Origin: Clostridiaceae bacterium
GTDB lineage: Bacteria; Bacillota; Clostridia; Lachnospirales; Lachnospiraceae
Length of the DNA: 64,000 nt
Reading direction: 5' to 3'
NCBI GenBank assembly: GCA_902362865.1
Contig: CABIYE010000012.1
Span: 33,325-97,324 of the forward strand
A program made the position numbers and the translations under genes. Positions 54,623 to 63,907 of the stretch are shown here, one piece after another. The notes below the pieces were generated by a model that did not search any database, had not been told where the DNA came from, and saw only the letters and a program-made list of their open reading frames with translations. Within the stretch, counting starts at the first letter, position 1; each line of letters begins with the position of its first letter.

Positions 54623-56299
54623 TTATCCAACCTCTTTCCCTTTATCGGTCTGCTGTTCTTCAAAAAAGTTCTTAATCACTTTCATCTTCTCTATCATATC
54701 CTGATAACGAAGTACAATCATAATCCGTTTGTTTTCATATATATAGATTTTATCTACCGCCAGTGCCAGAAGCATCCGGTCTAATTCTTTCAGCTCTAAC
54801 GATTTTTTCCACTCCTCCAGCTGAATGGTAGCAGCAACCCCATCTTCAAACATCTGTTTTACCATCTGCTTCTGATTTTCAATCATCATTTCCAGTCCTT
54901 CACATTTCTTACCATAAATGTCACGGAATTCCTGAAATTCTTCTTTGTTTATAATTCCGGCTTTCAAGTCATCATATAACGACACCCTTAGTGCGTAGCA
55001 CTTATTGTATTCTTCCTGCAGGCGACTGATCTGCGTATCATAGTGAATGACCTGATCATATCTAATTTCCATCTCTTTCATTTCTTCCATTATCATTTGA
55101 TAATCCATAAAAAGAGAAGAATACGTCTGAATCTCTTTCAATACAATGGTTTTCAACGTTTCTTCCAGAATGCTGTGTCTGGTACAATTTCCACCTTTAT
55201 TTTTTGTCTGACAAATATAAAAAGCTTTTTTCTTTCCTTTATACTGATTCACTCTTCGAATCATGGGTGTCTTACAATCTCCGCAAAAAAGAAAACCGGA
55301 AAATAAATTGGCTCTTTTCAATGATTTTGAAGCTCTTCCATCATATTGAAGAAGTTTCTGCACAATATCAAAATCACTCTGGCGAATAACTGCCGGATGT
55401 GTATTCTCCACCCTTACCCATTCATTTTTCGGCTTATCCAGACGTTTTTTTACTTTGTAGCTGATACGTTCCTGTTTTCCCTGTACCATATTTCCAATAT
55501 AAACCTCATTCGTGAGAATACGCTTAATCTGCACAGCAGACCATTTTGGAAATTCTGTGCTCTGAAATCCGGAATTATAGTTTTCTCCCAATGACTTTTT
55601 ATACTCTTTCGGCGGTAATATATGACGTGTATTCAGCTTTTCAGCGATTGCCCCCAGACTTAATCCTTCAATTTTCCACACATAGATTTTTCGGATCACA
55701 TTTGCCGCATATTCATCAACTACAAGGCAGTTTTTATTCTGTATATCTTTCTGGTAACCATAAGGAGCAAATGCTCCGATAAATTCTCCATTTTCCCGTT
55801 TCATCTGCTGATAGCTTCTTACCTTGGTAGAAATATCCCGGCAATAACTATCATTCACAAAATTCTTAATAGGAACCACGAGAGATTTTTCAGAAGTATC
55901 TGCCGTCTTGCTGTCAAAATGATCTGTAACCGCAATAAAGCGCACATTTAAAGCCGGGTAGATTTTTTGAATAAATCGCCCGGCTTCTATATACTCTCTT
56001 CCGAATCTGGATAAGTCTTTTACAATTACGCAATTCACTTTCCCAGATTCAATATCAGTTGTCATTCGTTTAAATTCAGGTCGGTCAAAATTACTTCCAG
56101 AGTAACCATCATCCACATAGATATCAAATATTTGGATATCCGTTTGACTCTTTACAAAGTTCCGAAGTAATTCCCGCTGACTACTGATGCTGTTACTTTC
56201 CGTCTTGGCACTTCCATCAATATCTTCATCGTCTCTCGACAATCGAAGATATAATGCAGCATCGTATGTGCATGACTCCTTCCATTGATTTTGCTTCAT
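54623..56299 (-). CDS. large serine recombinase 3 of 3
   Basis: 558 residues. Catalytic Ser21 is in ALYLRLSRDDE. It carries DGYSGSNFDRPEFKR and the ribbon CGDCKTPM with CTRH, and ends in a coiled coil. It is first in the operon. Three distinct intact enzymes, each with a full catalytic domain, suggest either accumulated integrases or a system that needs more than one enzyme. Confidence 0.95.
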   Translation of the reverse strand: MKQNQWKESCTYDAALYLRLSRDDEDIDGSAKTESNSISSQRELLRNFVKSQTDIQIFDIYVDDGYSGSNFDRPEFKRMTTDIESGKVNCVIVKDLSRFGREYIEAGRFIQKIYPALNVRFIAVTDHFDSKTADTSEKSLVVPIKNFVNDSYCRDISTKVRSYQQMKRENGEFIGAFAPYGYQKDIQNKNCLVVDEYAANVIRKIYVWKIEGLSLGAIAEKLNTRHILPPKEYKKSLGENYNSGFQSTEFPKWSAVQIKRILTNEVYIGNMVQGKQERISYKVKKRLDKPKNEWVRVENTHPAVIRQSDFDIVQKLLQYDGRASKSLKRANLFSGFLFCGDCKTPMIRRVNQYKGKKKAFYICQTKNKGGNCTRHSILEETLKTIVLKEIQTYSSLFMDYQMIMEEMKEMEIRYDQVIHYDTQISRLQEEYNKCYALRVSLYDDLKAGIINKEEFQEFRDIYGKKCEGLEMMIENQKQMVKQMFEDGVAATIQLEEWKKSLELKELDRMLLALAVDKIYIYENKRIMIVLRYQDMIEKMKVIKNFFEEQQTDKGKEVG

Positions 56300-56404
56300 T
56301 TACATCGCTCCTAACCCATATTCATTGATAGAAGTCAGAAACCATGTAATCCGTTCATTTTCCCTGACTCCAGCTTAACATAACTTTTGTCGCTTTACAA
56401 GACA

Positions 56405-56665
56405 TTAATACATCAACTCCGTCCTTTTTCTCAGATAATCCATTAACGCATCTGTTGCATCCACTTCCCCTGTCATTTTAACTACAACCACATATCCTTC
56501 ATTTACATGAACATAAGGCTCATTACCGGACTTTTTTACAAATTCACAAATTTTATCAGAAATGTCCTGACTCATAATCGGATACAATTCATCAATCGCT
56601 TTCAGACCCTCTGCTTGTAAATTCTCTACCACTTCCTCTGGTTCTGCACCCAAATTACTTGCCAT
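56405..56665 (-). CDS. 86-residue orphan protein beside the recombinases
   Basis: It starts MASNLGAEPEEVVENLQAEG and ends VDATDALMDYLRKRTELMY, with a strand-rich middle (EPYVHVNEGYVVVVKMTGEV). AGAGGTG lies close to the ATG. It is acidic and has no known motif. It is 105 nt upstream of the recombinase operon and may be a co-transcribed accessory or directionality factor, which is speculation. Confidence 0.6.
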   Translation of the reverse strand: MASNLGAEPEEVVENLQAEGLKAIDELYPIMSQDISDKICEFVKKSGNEPYVHVNEGYVVVVKMTGEVDATDALMDYLRKRTELMY

Positions 56666-56815
56666 TGTCTCTCACCTCTGTTCCAACATATTCTTCGCAC
56701 AAGTCGTCCTATTCCTTTTAGTTGTCAATGTGCAGCGGATTTTTACTCCCTCACTTACACAAACTGACGCAAAGAGAAAAACAAGCTGGTGAAATTCTCT
56801 GGTGAACAAATATTT

Positions 56816-56998
56816 TTAAAGATCTCCCCTAATTGTTTTAAATACCACAATATTTCCAGGGCAAGATTCGCCTATGTAATACAAAAACTCCATTTCATGG
56901 ATTTTTGCATACTTGGCAACTCTTGATGGAGCATCCAGCGCCCCATACCCTCGGTAACTACACAATAGGATTATGTCCTTTGGCTTCCACAAAATCAT
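56816..56998 (-). CDS. 60-residue frame, possibly a gene relic
   Basis: The frame reads MILWKPKDIILLCSYRG, then SRVAKYAKIHEMEFLYYIG and PGNIVVFKTIRGDL. No SD precedes the ATG. In-frame sequence continues upstream without a start codon, as if the 5' part were lost. It is not recognised. Confidence 0.3.
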   Translation of the reverse strand: MILWKPKDIILLCSYRGYGALDAPSRVAKYAKIHEMEFLYYIGESCPGNIVVFKTIRGDL

Positions 56999-57000
56999 GT

Positions 57001-57310
57001 GGGCGCAGCACCATATTTCATAGGCGATATTTTATACATACAGGAGACCTGCCACTGGCAGCTTTGTTGCATACAATAACATAAAAGCAAACAGCATCTG
57101 TCCAGTTGACAAATACTGTTTGCTTTCAATTTCCGTTTGTAATTTTTAATTTATAGATGAATCCCGATAGAGAAAAATACTTTAAAGTCCACACAACTCT
57201 CGGATATATATTTGGATTGTAGCTGACACGATCCAATGCTCGCTATTCCTGCGAACAATCAATCAGCTCGACAAACTAGAAGTTGAGGGTACCTTATGTA
57301 TACAAAAATA
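57001..57310. other. gene-free stretch with a terminator
   Basis: Between the 60-residue frame and DUF4062 I see no gene. It holds the hairpin at 57084-57126. Nearby fragments such as TIQCSLFLRTINQLDKLEVEG on the plus strand are too short to name. Confidence 0.5.
57084..57126. terminator. bidirectional-looking terminator below DUF4062
   Basis: AAAGCAAACAGCATCTGTCC, loop AGTT, GACAAATACTGTTTGCTTT. The arms pair over about 19 bp with one or two G-T pairs. Confidence 0.7.
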
Positions 57311-58432
57311 TCAACCTTCAAACTCTTTTAACTCGTCAAGTGGGTCTTTTGAAGTATCAATTCCCATACCATCCTTCAACCAATCTGCTTTACTGTAACC
57401 AGTTCCTGTCAATTCAAATATTTCGCCTTTATACCCTACAGCTTTAACCCATCCCCATTCTATAAGTCGGTCTAACGCCTCTATCCATCTTGCTGATTCT
57501 CTTTTTGAGTTATCAGCCATAAACTGCTTACCCGATGTAAAAATCTGAGTAGGAGAGCTAAGTGTCTGTATCTTTATGATTTGACCATCCCCATCAGCTG
57601 CATACACTAACAGAAAAGCCGATTCCACAGGAATGTTGCCAACATCATCTTGACCTACAACTGATTTATCTCCCTCTGGATTTCCAATATTTAATGTCTT
57701 ATTTTCATCCCGAAACAATTTATTAATATCTTCATTCGTTGCTGTGGGAATTTCCTCCCAGGTTAACTGGTTACTCTCTAACTCAGTGAGTCTACTGCCA
57801 AATTGAGAAAACATCTCTTTCATATCTTCTAACATTTTCTGTTGATGCTCCACAAGCTCAACATTGGCCTTATTCCGTCCTTCTGCCTCTTCATTGATTA
57901 CATCTACTATATCTCGATATCGAACCCATCCAGCATTATCATCAGCATAATTAATGGCATTCCTAAATGTCGGTGATGCCACATATTTTAAACAGTTTAG
58001 ATCCGTGAAAAAGTCAACTGTATTTTTATCATTTTTAACTCTTTCTCTGAACTCATCAAGTCTTTTCATTTTATCATATTTTCCGTCTCCAGTATCCTTT
58101 TGACTTTCAGCAATAGCTGAAGATCGCTTAATCAATACAAGCACTGGTAGTCCCTTAGTTTTTGCATAATTGTATTCTTTCTCCGTGTAACTTATACCAG
58201 TTTCTTCATCGGTTGCTCCATACCGGCCTCCAATAACAAGAAGGTAAAAATCGCACTCATCAATCATCTTTGTTATAACATTCCATTGGCTTGTAGGAGC
58301 AGCATGAAATTGCTCCATTCCTACAGGGATGAGATTATTCTCTAGTGCTACACCTACCAATGCCTGTCTTTCTTCTTTAAGGTCTTCATAGGTAGAGCTT
58401 ATAAAAATAGAAAACTTTCGTCTATTCTCCAT
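57311..58432 (-). CDS. DUF4062 (TIR-like) domain protein
   Basis: 373 residues. Residues 7-115 form the DUF4062 domain: FSIFISSTYEDLKEERQAL, then PVGMEQFHAAPTSQW, FYLLVIGGRYG and SYTEKEYNYAK. DUF4062 is related to TIR and is often the effector or signalling part of NACHT/STAND defence proteins. Here the C-terminal part (after about 205) lacks a NACHT ATPase and holds an unrecognised domain (ESAFLLVYAADGDGQIIKIQ, ESARWIEALDRLIEWGWVKAVG). GAGGAG lies 9 nt before the ATG. Confidence 0.85.
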   Translation of the reverse strand: MENRRKFSIFISSTYEDLKEERQALVGVALENNLIPVGMEQFHAAPTSQWNVITKMIDECDFYLLVIGGRYGATDEETGISYTEKEYNYAKTKGLPVLVLIKRSSAIAESQKDTGDGKYDKMKRLDEFRERVKNDKNTVDFFTDLNCLKYVASPTFRNAINYADDNAGWVRYRDIVDVINEEAEGRNKANVELVEHQQKMLEDMKEMFSQFGSRLTELESNQLTWEEIPTATNEDINKLFRDENKTLNIGNPEGDKSVVGQDDVGNIPVESAFLLVYAADGDGQIIKIQTLSSPTQIFTSGKQFMADNSKRESARWIEALDRLIEWGWVKAVGYKGEIFELTGTGYSKADWLKDGMGIDTSKDPLDELKEFEG

Positions 58433-58845
58433 ATCAATATTCTCCTCGCATATTTATCTTTTATTATTTCACAGTATAATCAATTGCCTGGAAAGTCGGA
58501 ATTTACCAATTCTACAAACACTGATTTACCAATGTATCTGGATGTAATTATACATTGCCGCCACAGGAAGCACAAGCACGTGTGCCGAAAAAATGTCAAT
58601 TCTGTAATAGCATATGTTTTCGTTCTCTCCTTATCTGGGTTCATCCGCGAAGTATACATAAAAAATCAGATTTTTAATATATCTCATTCACATCCGATCA
58701 TTTATCTGATAGATAGATTCGATATATCTCACTCTTACCCAGTATTATTCTATCAGTATTATTAGCGTGTCGTTTTAACATGTCTAGAGATGTCATTTTA
58801 CACGTCCAGACATGTTGTTTCGACACGTTTGGAACCATTCATACC
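58433..58845. other. gene-free stretch with nested repeats
   Basis: No gene is visible in these 410 nt. They contain two copies of ATATATCTCA (near 58679 and 58722), a repeated TTTACCAAT, and the large inverted repeat at 58766-58827. Confidence 0.5.
58766..58827. repeat. inverted repeat upstream of DUF4062 and beside the winged-helix gene
   Basis: CGTGTCG...AACATGTCT is mirrored by AGACATGTT...CGACACG across a 22-nt core that itself contains ATGTC and ACACGTC. The repeated ACRTGTC word suggests several binding sites for one protein, perhaps the adjacent winged-helix regulator. Confidence 0.5.
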
Positions 58846-59271
58846 TTATTTTATCTTCTCATTGAATTTATATCCTACACCCCATACCGTCTGAATATAA
58901 ATTGGTCTGGACTGATCCGGCTCGATTTTCTTACGGATTTTGTTAATATAGGCTGTGATATTGCGATCATCTGCAACGTAACACGCTTCCCACACTCTAT
59001 CGTAGATTTGCCCCTTGCTAAATACCTGTCCCCTGTTTGCTGCAAGAAGTTCCAGAATATCAAACTCTTTACTTGTAAAAAATACTTCTTTATCATTCAC
59101 AAGTACCTGACGCTTTGACGGTATAATCACTAAATCACCAACAAAAATATTATTGGTCTTATAGATTTCCTCTTGAGTAGTGTAACCATATTCCATTGCC
59201 AATTCTATTAACCTTCTGCAAAAATCTTCACTATCCTTTTCCATCTTAACCAGTATAATATCCACATCCAA
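58846..59271 (-). CDS. OmpR/PhoB-type winged-helix regulator lacking a full receiver domain
   Basis: 141 residues. A short N-terminal segment (VDIILVKMEKDSEDFCRRLIE) precedes a trans_reg_C domain: VLVNDKEVFFTSKEFDILELLAANRG, DRVWEACYVADDRNITAYI and IRKKIEP ... VWGVGYKF. With no receiver Asp, it cannot take a phosphate as a classical response regulator would. TTG start with AAGGGG 6 nt upstream. Confidence 0.85.
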   Translation of the reverse strand: MDVDIILVKMEKDSEDFCRRLIELAMEYGYTTQEEIYKTNNIFVGDLVIIPSKRQVLVNDKEVFFTSKEFDILELLAANRGQVFSKGQIYDRVWEACYVADDRNITAYINKIRKKIEPDQSRPIYIQTVWGVGYKFNEKIK

Positions 59272-59355
59272 TCTATTCCCCTTCTTTACTTATTGACCAG
59301 TCCTAAAAAAGTATCGCATTCAATCTACCAGTCAACTCAGACATTCTCCCGGAAA

Positions 59356-60681
59356 TCAATTCCGCTTTTCCTGTTTGCATAGTTCACGATTTGCCACAAC
59401 TGTTGCTGCAGCCGCCGCAATCACATGACTTATGAGAACTGCAATCCAAATGCCGTTTAATCCATGTAATGAATTTGACAGTACCCATGCAAGGGGCATA
59501 CGAATAATCAAATAGTACAATACCATGCAGAGCATACTTTTTGATGGTTTCCCCATACCATTTAAACTTCCTAAAAAACAATTCGTAACTGTATTTAAAA
59601 CATATCCAATGCCAACGATCTTAAAATATACGTCTACAATCTCCGCCGCTGCTTCGCTATCAACAAATAAATATGACAGCCGATTGGAAAAGCACACGAT
59701 CAAAACAGAAAAAATAATCAATATGACGGTACCATACTTTAAAGCTAATTTTATATAATCTTTGCCCCGGTCATATCTGGTGCCACCTACACATTGGCCT
59801 ACAATACTTGTCAATGACATATTCAAAGCCATTGCCGGATAGAACAAAATTGTCTCCAGCTTCCCTGTTATTCCATAAGCTGCCAAAGCTGAGATTCCAA
59901 ATCCTGTGACAAGTGACGTAAGAAAGCTTGTACTGATTGCGGGTATACTTTGCTGAAAAGCTGACGGAATCCCTTTTATGATAAACGGCACCACTAATGT
60001 CCGATCAAAATAAGACAAGCGAAGTTTAAAAAACTGTTTTTTATATAAATACGCAAGCATAAAAATGAGACATATGGACTGAGATGCAACAGTCGCAATA
60101 GCAGCTCCTTTAAATCCAAGATAATGAATAAATAACGGATCTAAAACAGCGTTCAGTAGGGTACAAATCAACATAGCAATTACCTGAAAAACACTATTAC
60201 CAAAACTTCTTAAAACGGCTGTAAAGTAGCAATACAGATAAACTGCTAAATACCCAAGAACATAAATTGCCAGATACTGATAGGCAGATTGCATAATTTC
60301 ATCCGTTGTATGTAACAAAACAAGAATTGGCTTCAAAAACACTTCAAGCAAAATCGTTACGCCAAAAGAAAAAATAATTGCTACCGTCAACGAGGTCATG
60401 ATCATCTTCTCTGTTTTCTCTTTTTCATTTGCGCCAATTGCCTGTGACAAAAGAATAGACACACCATTCGTTGCGCCCATTGCAACGGAATTAAGAATTA
60501 GAATAATCGGTGTTGAATTCGTCAATGCAGCATATGCTGTTTCACCTAATAAATTGCCAATCCAAAGGCTATCCACAAGATTGTATGCCATATTTAAAAA
60601 CATTGCTACCATCATCGGCAAGAACATTGCTGCCAAACATCTTTTTGTATTCCCATTTATGAAATCTATTTTTGTATTCAT
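59356..60681 (-). CDS. MATE family efflux transporter
   Basis: About 441 residues, 12 membrane segments in two similar halves (AMFLPMMVAMFLNMAYNLVDSLW, LVPFIIKGIPSAFQQSIPA). It exports cationic drugs using Na+ or H+. ATG at 60681 with AGGAGG 8 nt upstream. It lies 129 nt after the TetR gene. Confidence 0.93.
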   Translation of the reverse strand: MNTKIDFINGNTKRCLAAMFLPMMVAMFLNMAYNLVDSLWIGNLLGETAYAALTNSTPIILILNSVAMGATNGVSILLSQAIGANEKEKTEKMIMTSLTVAIIFSFGVTILLEVFLKPILVLLHTTDEIMQSAYQYLAIYVLGYLAVYLYCYFTAVLRSFGNSVFQVIAMLICTLLNAVLDPLFIHYLGFKGAAIATVASQSICLIFMLAYLYKKQFFKLRLSYFDRTLVVPFIIKGIPSAFQQSIPAISTSFLTSLVTGFGISALAAYGITGKLETILFYPAMALNMSLTSIVGQCVGGTRYDRGKDYIKLALKYGTVILIIFSVLIVCFSNRLSYLFVDSEAAAEIVDVYFKIVGIGYVLNTVTNCFLGSLNGMGKPSKSMLCMVLYYLIIRMPLAWVLSNSLHGLNGIWIAVLISHVIAAAAATVVANRELCKQEKRN

Positions 60682-60809
60682 TATTTTATCCTCCTTTAAT
60701 GAATGAATATTAGTCATTTAAGTTTCAAAATAACTCCCTACCACTATGGCAGGGAAATAAATTTATGTGTCAATCTATTTACTATGCAATATACAACATA
60801 AGCCTGTTC

Positions 60810-61382
60810 TTAAGAGAAACCTTTAATTAACTCTAACAGAAAAATGCGAATACGTTCTTCTCGTTCTTCAGGTGTAAGCTCCTGATTAAGCAAAATGCCC
60901 AACTGTCCATATACGCAAAAGGACGCTGCTGTTTCCGTATCTTGTATATGAATTTCGCCTCTTTCATTTGCTTTAGCAAGTAAATTTGACACGATAGGCT
61001 GCAGTTTCGAACAAATCTTTAAAGACAGTTGGTTGTGAAATTTCAAATTGCCTGTCTCATGACATATTTTTTGAGCATAGCTATTGTCATTTTCCACCTC
61101 TGCAAAGGTTGGCATCTTTTCGATAATATCTGCCAGAGACATTTGCTCATCCAAAACAGTGCTTATCTGTTCCACTTGTCTCCCGGCATATTGATCTAAT
61201 GCTGTGTCAAATAATTCTTCCTTTGATGAAAAATAGCGGTAACAAAGTCCCTGAGCAACATTCATTTCTCTCGCAATATCTGAAATGGATGTTTTTTCAT
61301 AACCTTTCTCATAGAAGACCTTCATTGCCGTATCTATAATCTCCTGCCTTCTTTCTTCTGGTGCTTTTGTTATTCTGGTCAT
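60810..61382 (-). CDS. TetR family transcriptional regulator
   Basis: About 190 residues. The HTH is TSISDIAREMNVAQGLCYRYFSSKEELF. The C-terminal ligand domain is generic. I chose the ATG at 61382 with GAGGTGA 8 nt upstream; the frame opens at 61448. It is upstream of the MATE gene on the same strand and probably represses both. Confidence 0.9.
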   Translation of the reverse strand: MTRITKAPEERRQEIIDTAMKVFYEKGYEKTSISDIAREMNVAQGLCYRYFSSKEELFDTALDQYAGRQVEQISTVLDEQMSLADIIEKMPTFAEVENDNSYAQKICHETGNLKFHNQLSLKICSKLQPIVSNLLAKANERGEIHIQDTETAASFCVYGQLGILLNQELTPEEREERIRIFLLELIKGFS

Positions 61383-61412
61383 AAATCCGATCACCTCTTT
61401 TCCCGTCCTTAC

Positions 61413-61463
61413 CAAGTACAACATATCATACTTGTATAATAATGTCAATGAATTTTATTCATT
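61413..61463 (-). promoter_or_regulatory. TetR promoter with two palindromes
   Basis: On the minus strand TTGACA (61443-61448), 17 nt, TATGTT (61420-61425). CAAGTA-N10-TACTTG (61413-61434) covers the -10 region and AATGAAT-TTT-ATTCATT (61447-61463) covers the -35 region. Either could be the operator. Confidence 0.65.
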
Positions 61464-61528
61464 CATTTTTAGATAATATACCTTTTTCGGAATAATAGAT
61501 GATTGAGATTACACAACATTTCATTTGC

Positions 61529-61879
61529 CTATACGAAGATTAACTCTTCCCCGATAATCTCCATCGCACGAGCCTGTATGTTATTCATTTTCTGTATCCA
61601 AACAAACTGATTCTCATTTTTTAGTTCTTCTGTCACTCCTTCTGCTTTCTTCATTTGCTTCACAATTTGTTCAAAGCGTATTGTTGCCTGTTCTTCCACA
61701 TCTGCTAAATGTTTGTCCAGCTTTCCAGTAAGAATCATGGACTGATACCATCCTGGCTTATACTCTTTTAGATAAGTTCTTCTGAGCATACCATATTTCC
61801 CTATGATTCTGATTTCCTCTGAACGCAATTCCAATTCAGGCAGCAAATAATCGCCCACTTGTCTATACGTTATTTCCAA
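61529..61879 (-). CDS. tnpV: TnpV transposon protein
   Basis: 116 residues. It reads YRQVGDYLLPELELRSEE, IRIIGKYGMLRRTYLKEYKPGW and a helical tail, matching TnpV of Tn4451-type elements. TTG start with AAGGAGGAG upstream. Its function in transposition is not established. Confidence 0.85.
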   Translation of the reverse strand: MEITYRQVGDYLLPELELRSEEIRIIGKYGMLRRTYLKEYKPGWYQSMILTGKLDKHLADVEEQATIRFEQIVKQMKKAEGVTEELKNENQFVWIQKMNNIQARAMEIIGEELIFV

Positions 61880-62131
61880 TAGTGTCTCCTCCTTCGTTAT
61901 AATACAACTTAAAACCTCTGGTTTCTCGTTGAACTGTCAGGCAAAATCAAATACTCACTTCGTTCGTGCTTGATTTTCTGCTGACAACTCATGTTACATC
62001 ATTGCTACAAACCTCTCATCAAACTGGATTTTCGATTCCAACCCGGGCAGATTTTCCTCTGAATCCATGGAAAGTGTTTCGTTTCTGTTTTGGGGAAAAT
62101 GAGCGGAAACACTTGATTTTACTGGCTTCTA
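61880..62131. other. gene-free stretch at the right end of the element
   Basis: A minus-strand open stretch reads SAHFPQNRNETLSMDSEENL and IQFDERFVAMM, then stop. It has no start codon and looks like the tail of a gene. The direct context is TnpV and then the subtilisin gene. Confidence 0.4.
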
Positions 62132-63907
62132 TCAATGTAACCTTATTATAACGTCCTCCCCATACCCCATCTGATTGTTGGGCCACCGCTCAAATCCCGG
62201 CAGCTGCCTTGCCCCTTTTCTAAAATAAGCCTTTACTTTCTCCCCAAATAAATAACTATCATTTCCCCGGACAATCCCCCACTCCATCAGAAGCGCCGCT
62301 GCTCCCGTCACAAATGGCGTCGCAAAAGAAGTTCCGGTGAAAGCCGCGTATCCGCCTCCGGCTGCCACTGTAGTTATATTTACCCCGGGCGCCGCAATAT
62401 CCGGCTTAATAAGACTTGCATATCCATCTGACGCCGGAGCTCCCCGCCCTGAAAAATCTGCGTAGGTAAAGGTCAGAGCATCATAAGCTCCCACTGAGAT
62501 TACCCTGGAAGCAGTGGATGGAATGGTTATGGTGTTCCGGGGTGTCGGGTTACGGAAGGCAGTTCCTGCAGTTAATACATTTTCACTGGGAAGCCACATT
62601 TCGTACCGTCCGTCTATGACCTTCCCTGCGGCAAGAACAATCTGCCAGATACCGGATGCAATATAAGCGTCTTTTGGAATCATATCAATAAATATTTCCT
62701 GATTTGTACTGTATGGACTGGGTTCTCCATAATATATAAGGATTTCCGTCTGCCCTACCGTAAACCTCTGCGGTCCCAGGATTTCCTGAATCGGCCCCAC
62801 CCGGACGCCGGAAGGCGATACCAGTGATATAGCAGCCTCATCCGTGTAAGACTTCCATATTTGAATATTTAATGAAGTCTGCCTTTCCTGCACTGCAAGC
62901 TCCACGATTTCTTCTTCCCCTGAACGCAAAATCCCGGACGTATGACCGCCGCTCCTTCCTTCATTCCCCGCCCCCACACAAATGCATACTCTTCCAAGAT
63001 TCGCCGCATCATCCAGATAACGCTCCAGAAGAGAAGTCCCATCATGTGATCCATAAGTATTTCCAAAGCTGATGTTGATTGCAAGCGGCAAACGGTACTC
63101 CAGGGATTTGCGAATCACATAATCCACTCCCTGCATTAATTCTGTCGTTCTTGGGAAACCTTCCTGCCTCGGATTTCCAAGCTTTACAATCACAAGTTCA
63201 CTCTGCGGGGCAACCCCTGCATACAGACCGCCGCTCGCCCGCCCGTTTCCTGCTGCGATCCCGGCAACTGCCGTCCCATGTCCCGATATATCCTCACTGG
63301 GCACAATCTCCCTTCTCTGAGCCTGCGTCGGCGCCGCAAGGGCTTCGTTAATCCTTTCCCTGGTGTACTCCACACCCAGCACATACCCGCGTGGCGGTCC
63401 TGGTTCATTTCCCCGGGAGGATTCTGATTCATTTTCCCCTGCCACAGCTGTCTGATCCCACAGATTCAAAATCCGGGTGCTTCCATCTGCATTACGAAAA
63501 TCTGCATTTGCATAATCAATTCCGGAGTCAATGACTGCCGTCAGAACCCCCTGTCCGAATAAAGAAAAGGGGGTGCCCTGCACTTCATTTATACAGGACA
63601 CCCGCTTTCCATTTACCACCTGAAAAAACAATCTCTTTGGTTTCTCAATATACTCCACCTGCGGCAATGCCGCAAGACGATCTATCAGAGATTCACGAAT
63701 GGTTATAACCGCATATTCATTCAAAAGTTCCACAACCTTGTCCGTCAGTTCCCTGACCGCTGCTAAATCCCCGGAATACTTAATAATCAAATCCCACTCC
63801 CTGTCAATAGGGTCGTATCCAACATCCAATTCCAGTGACTTCTCTCTTTCTTCTTCCGTAGCATCCAGTGCCAGGTTTAACAGATTCTCAGCTTTCTGGC
63901 TTTCCAT
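62132..63907 (-). CDS. S8 family subtilisin-like protease (CspB/CspA type)
   Basis: 591 residues. Catalytic Asp127 (VIDSGIDYANADF), His210 (SGHGTAVAGIAAG) and Ser (FTGTSFATPFVTG, near residue 530) are all present. The N-terminal ~100 residues are a pro-domain. No signal peptide, as in Csp germination proteases kept in the spore. It could process a cortex-lytic enzyme or be a vegetative intracellular protease. The C-terminus, NNQMGYGEDVIIRLH, deviates after GYG from what I recall of the family, so its last codons may come from element DNA. GAGGAGAG precedes the ATG. Confidence 0.92.
   Translation of the reverse strand: MESQKAENLLNLALDATEEEREKSLELDVGYDPIDREWDLIIKYSGDLAAVRELTDKVVELLNEYAVITIRESLIDRLAALPQVEYIEKPKRLFFQVVNGKRVSCINEVQGTPFSLFGQGVLTAVIDSGIDYANADFRNADGSTRILNLWDQTAVAGENESESSRGNEPGPPRGYVLGVEYTRERINEALAAPTQAQRREIVPSEDISGHGTAVAGIAAGNGRASGGLYAGVAPQSELVIVKLGNPRQEGFPRTTELMQGVDYVIRKSLEYRLPLAINISFGNTYGSHDGTSLLERYLDDAANLGRVCICVGAGNEGRSGGHTSGILRSGEEEIVELAVQERQTSLNIQIWKSYTDEAAISLVSPSGVRVGPIQEILGPQRFTVGQTEILIYYGEPSPYSTNQEIFIDMIPKDAYIASGIWQIVLAAGKVIDGRYEMWLPSENVLTAGTAFRNPTPRNTITIPSTASRVISVGAYDALTFTYADFSGRGAPASDGYASLIKPDIAAPGVNITTVAAGGGYAAFTGTSFATPFVTGAAALLMEWGIVRGNDSYLFGEKVKAYFRKGARQLPGFERWPNNQMGYGEDVIIRLH

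Larger units (their letters stand above)
51418..61900. mobile_element. integrative element with three serine recombinases and cargo
   Basis: The block contains three tandem large serine recombinases at its left end, then small orphan genes, DUF4062, a winged-helix regulator, a TetR/MATE pair and a TnpV gene at its right end. These are all classic cargo of clostridial integrative elements. No relaxase, replication or conjugation gene is present, so it looks mobilisable or decayed. The end points are estimates: the right end may lie at 62148, within the protease gene. I could not identify attachment-site repeats. Confidence 0.6.

Noticed and set aside
58679..58731. Repeated ATATATCTCA words as a possible CRISPR or iteron array
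   Set aside because: Only two copies with irregular spacing; no repeat-spacer pattern and no cas or rep gene nearby.
48178..62150. A conjugative element
   Set aside because: I see no relaxase, coupling protein, VirB4-like ATPase or replication gene, so conjugation functions cannot be supported.
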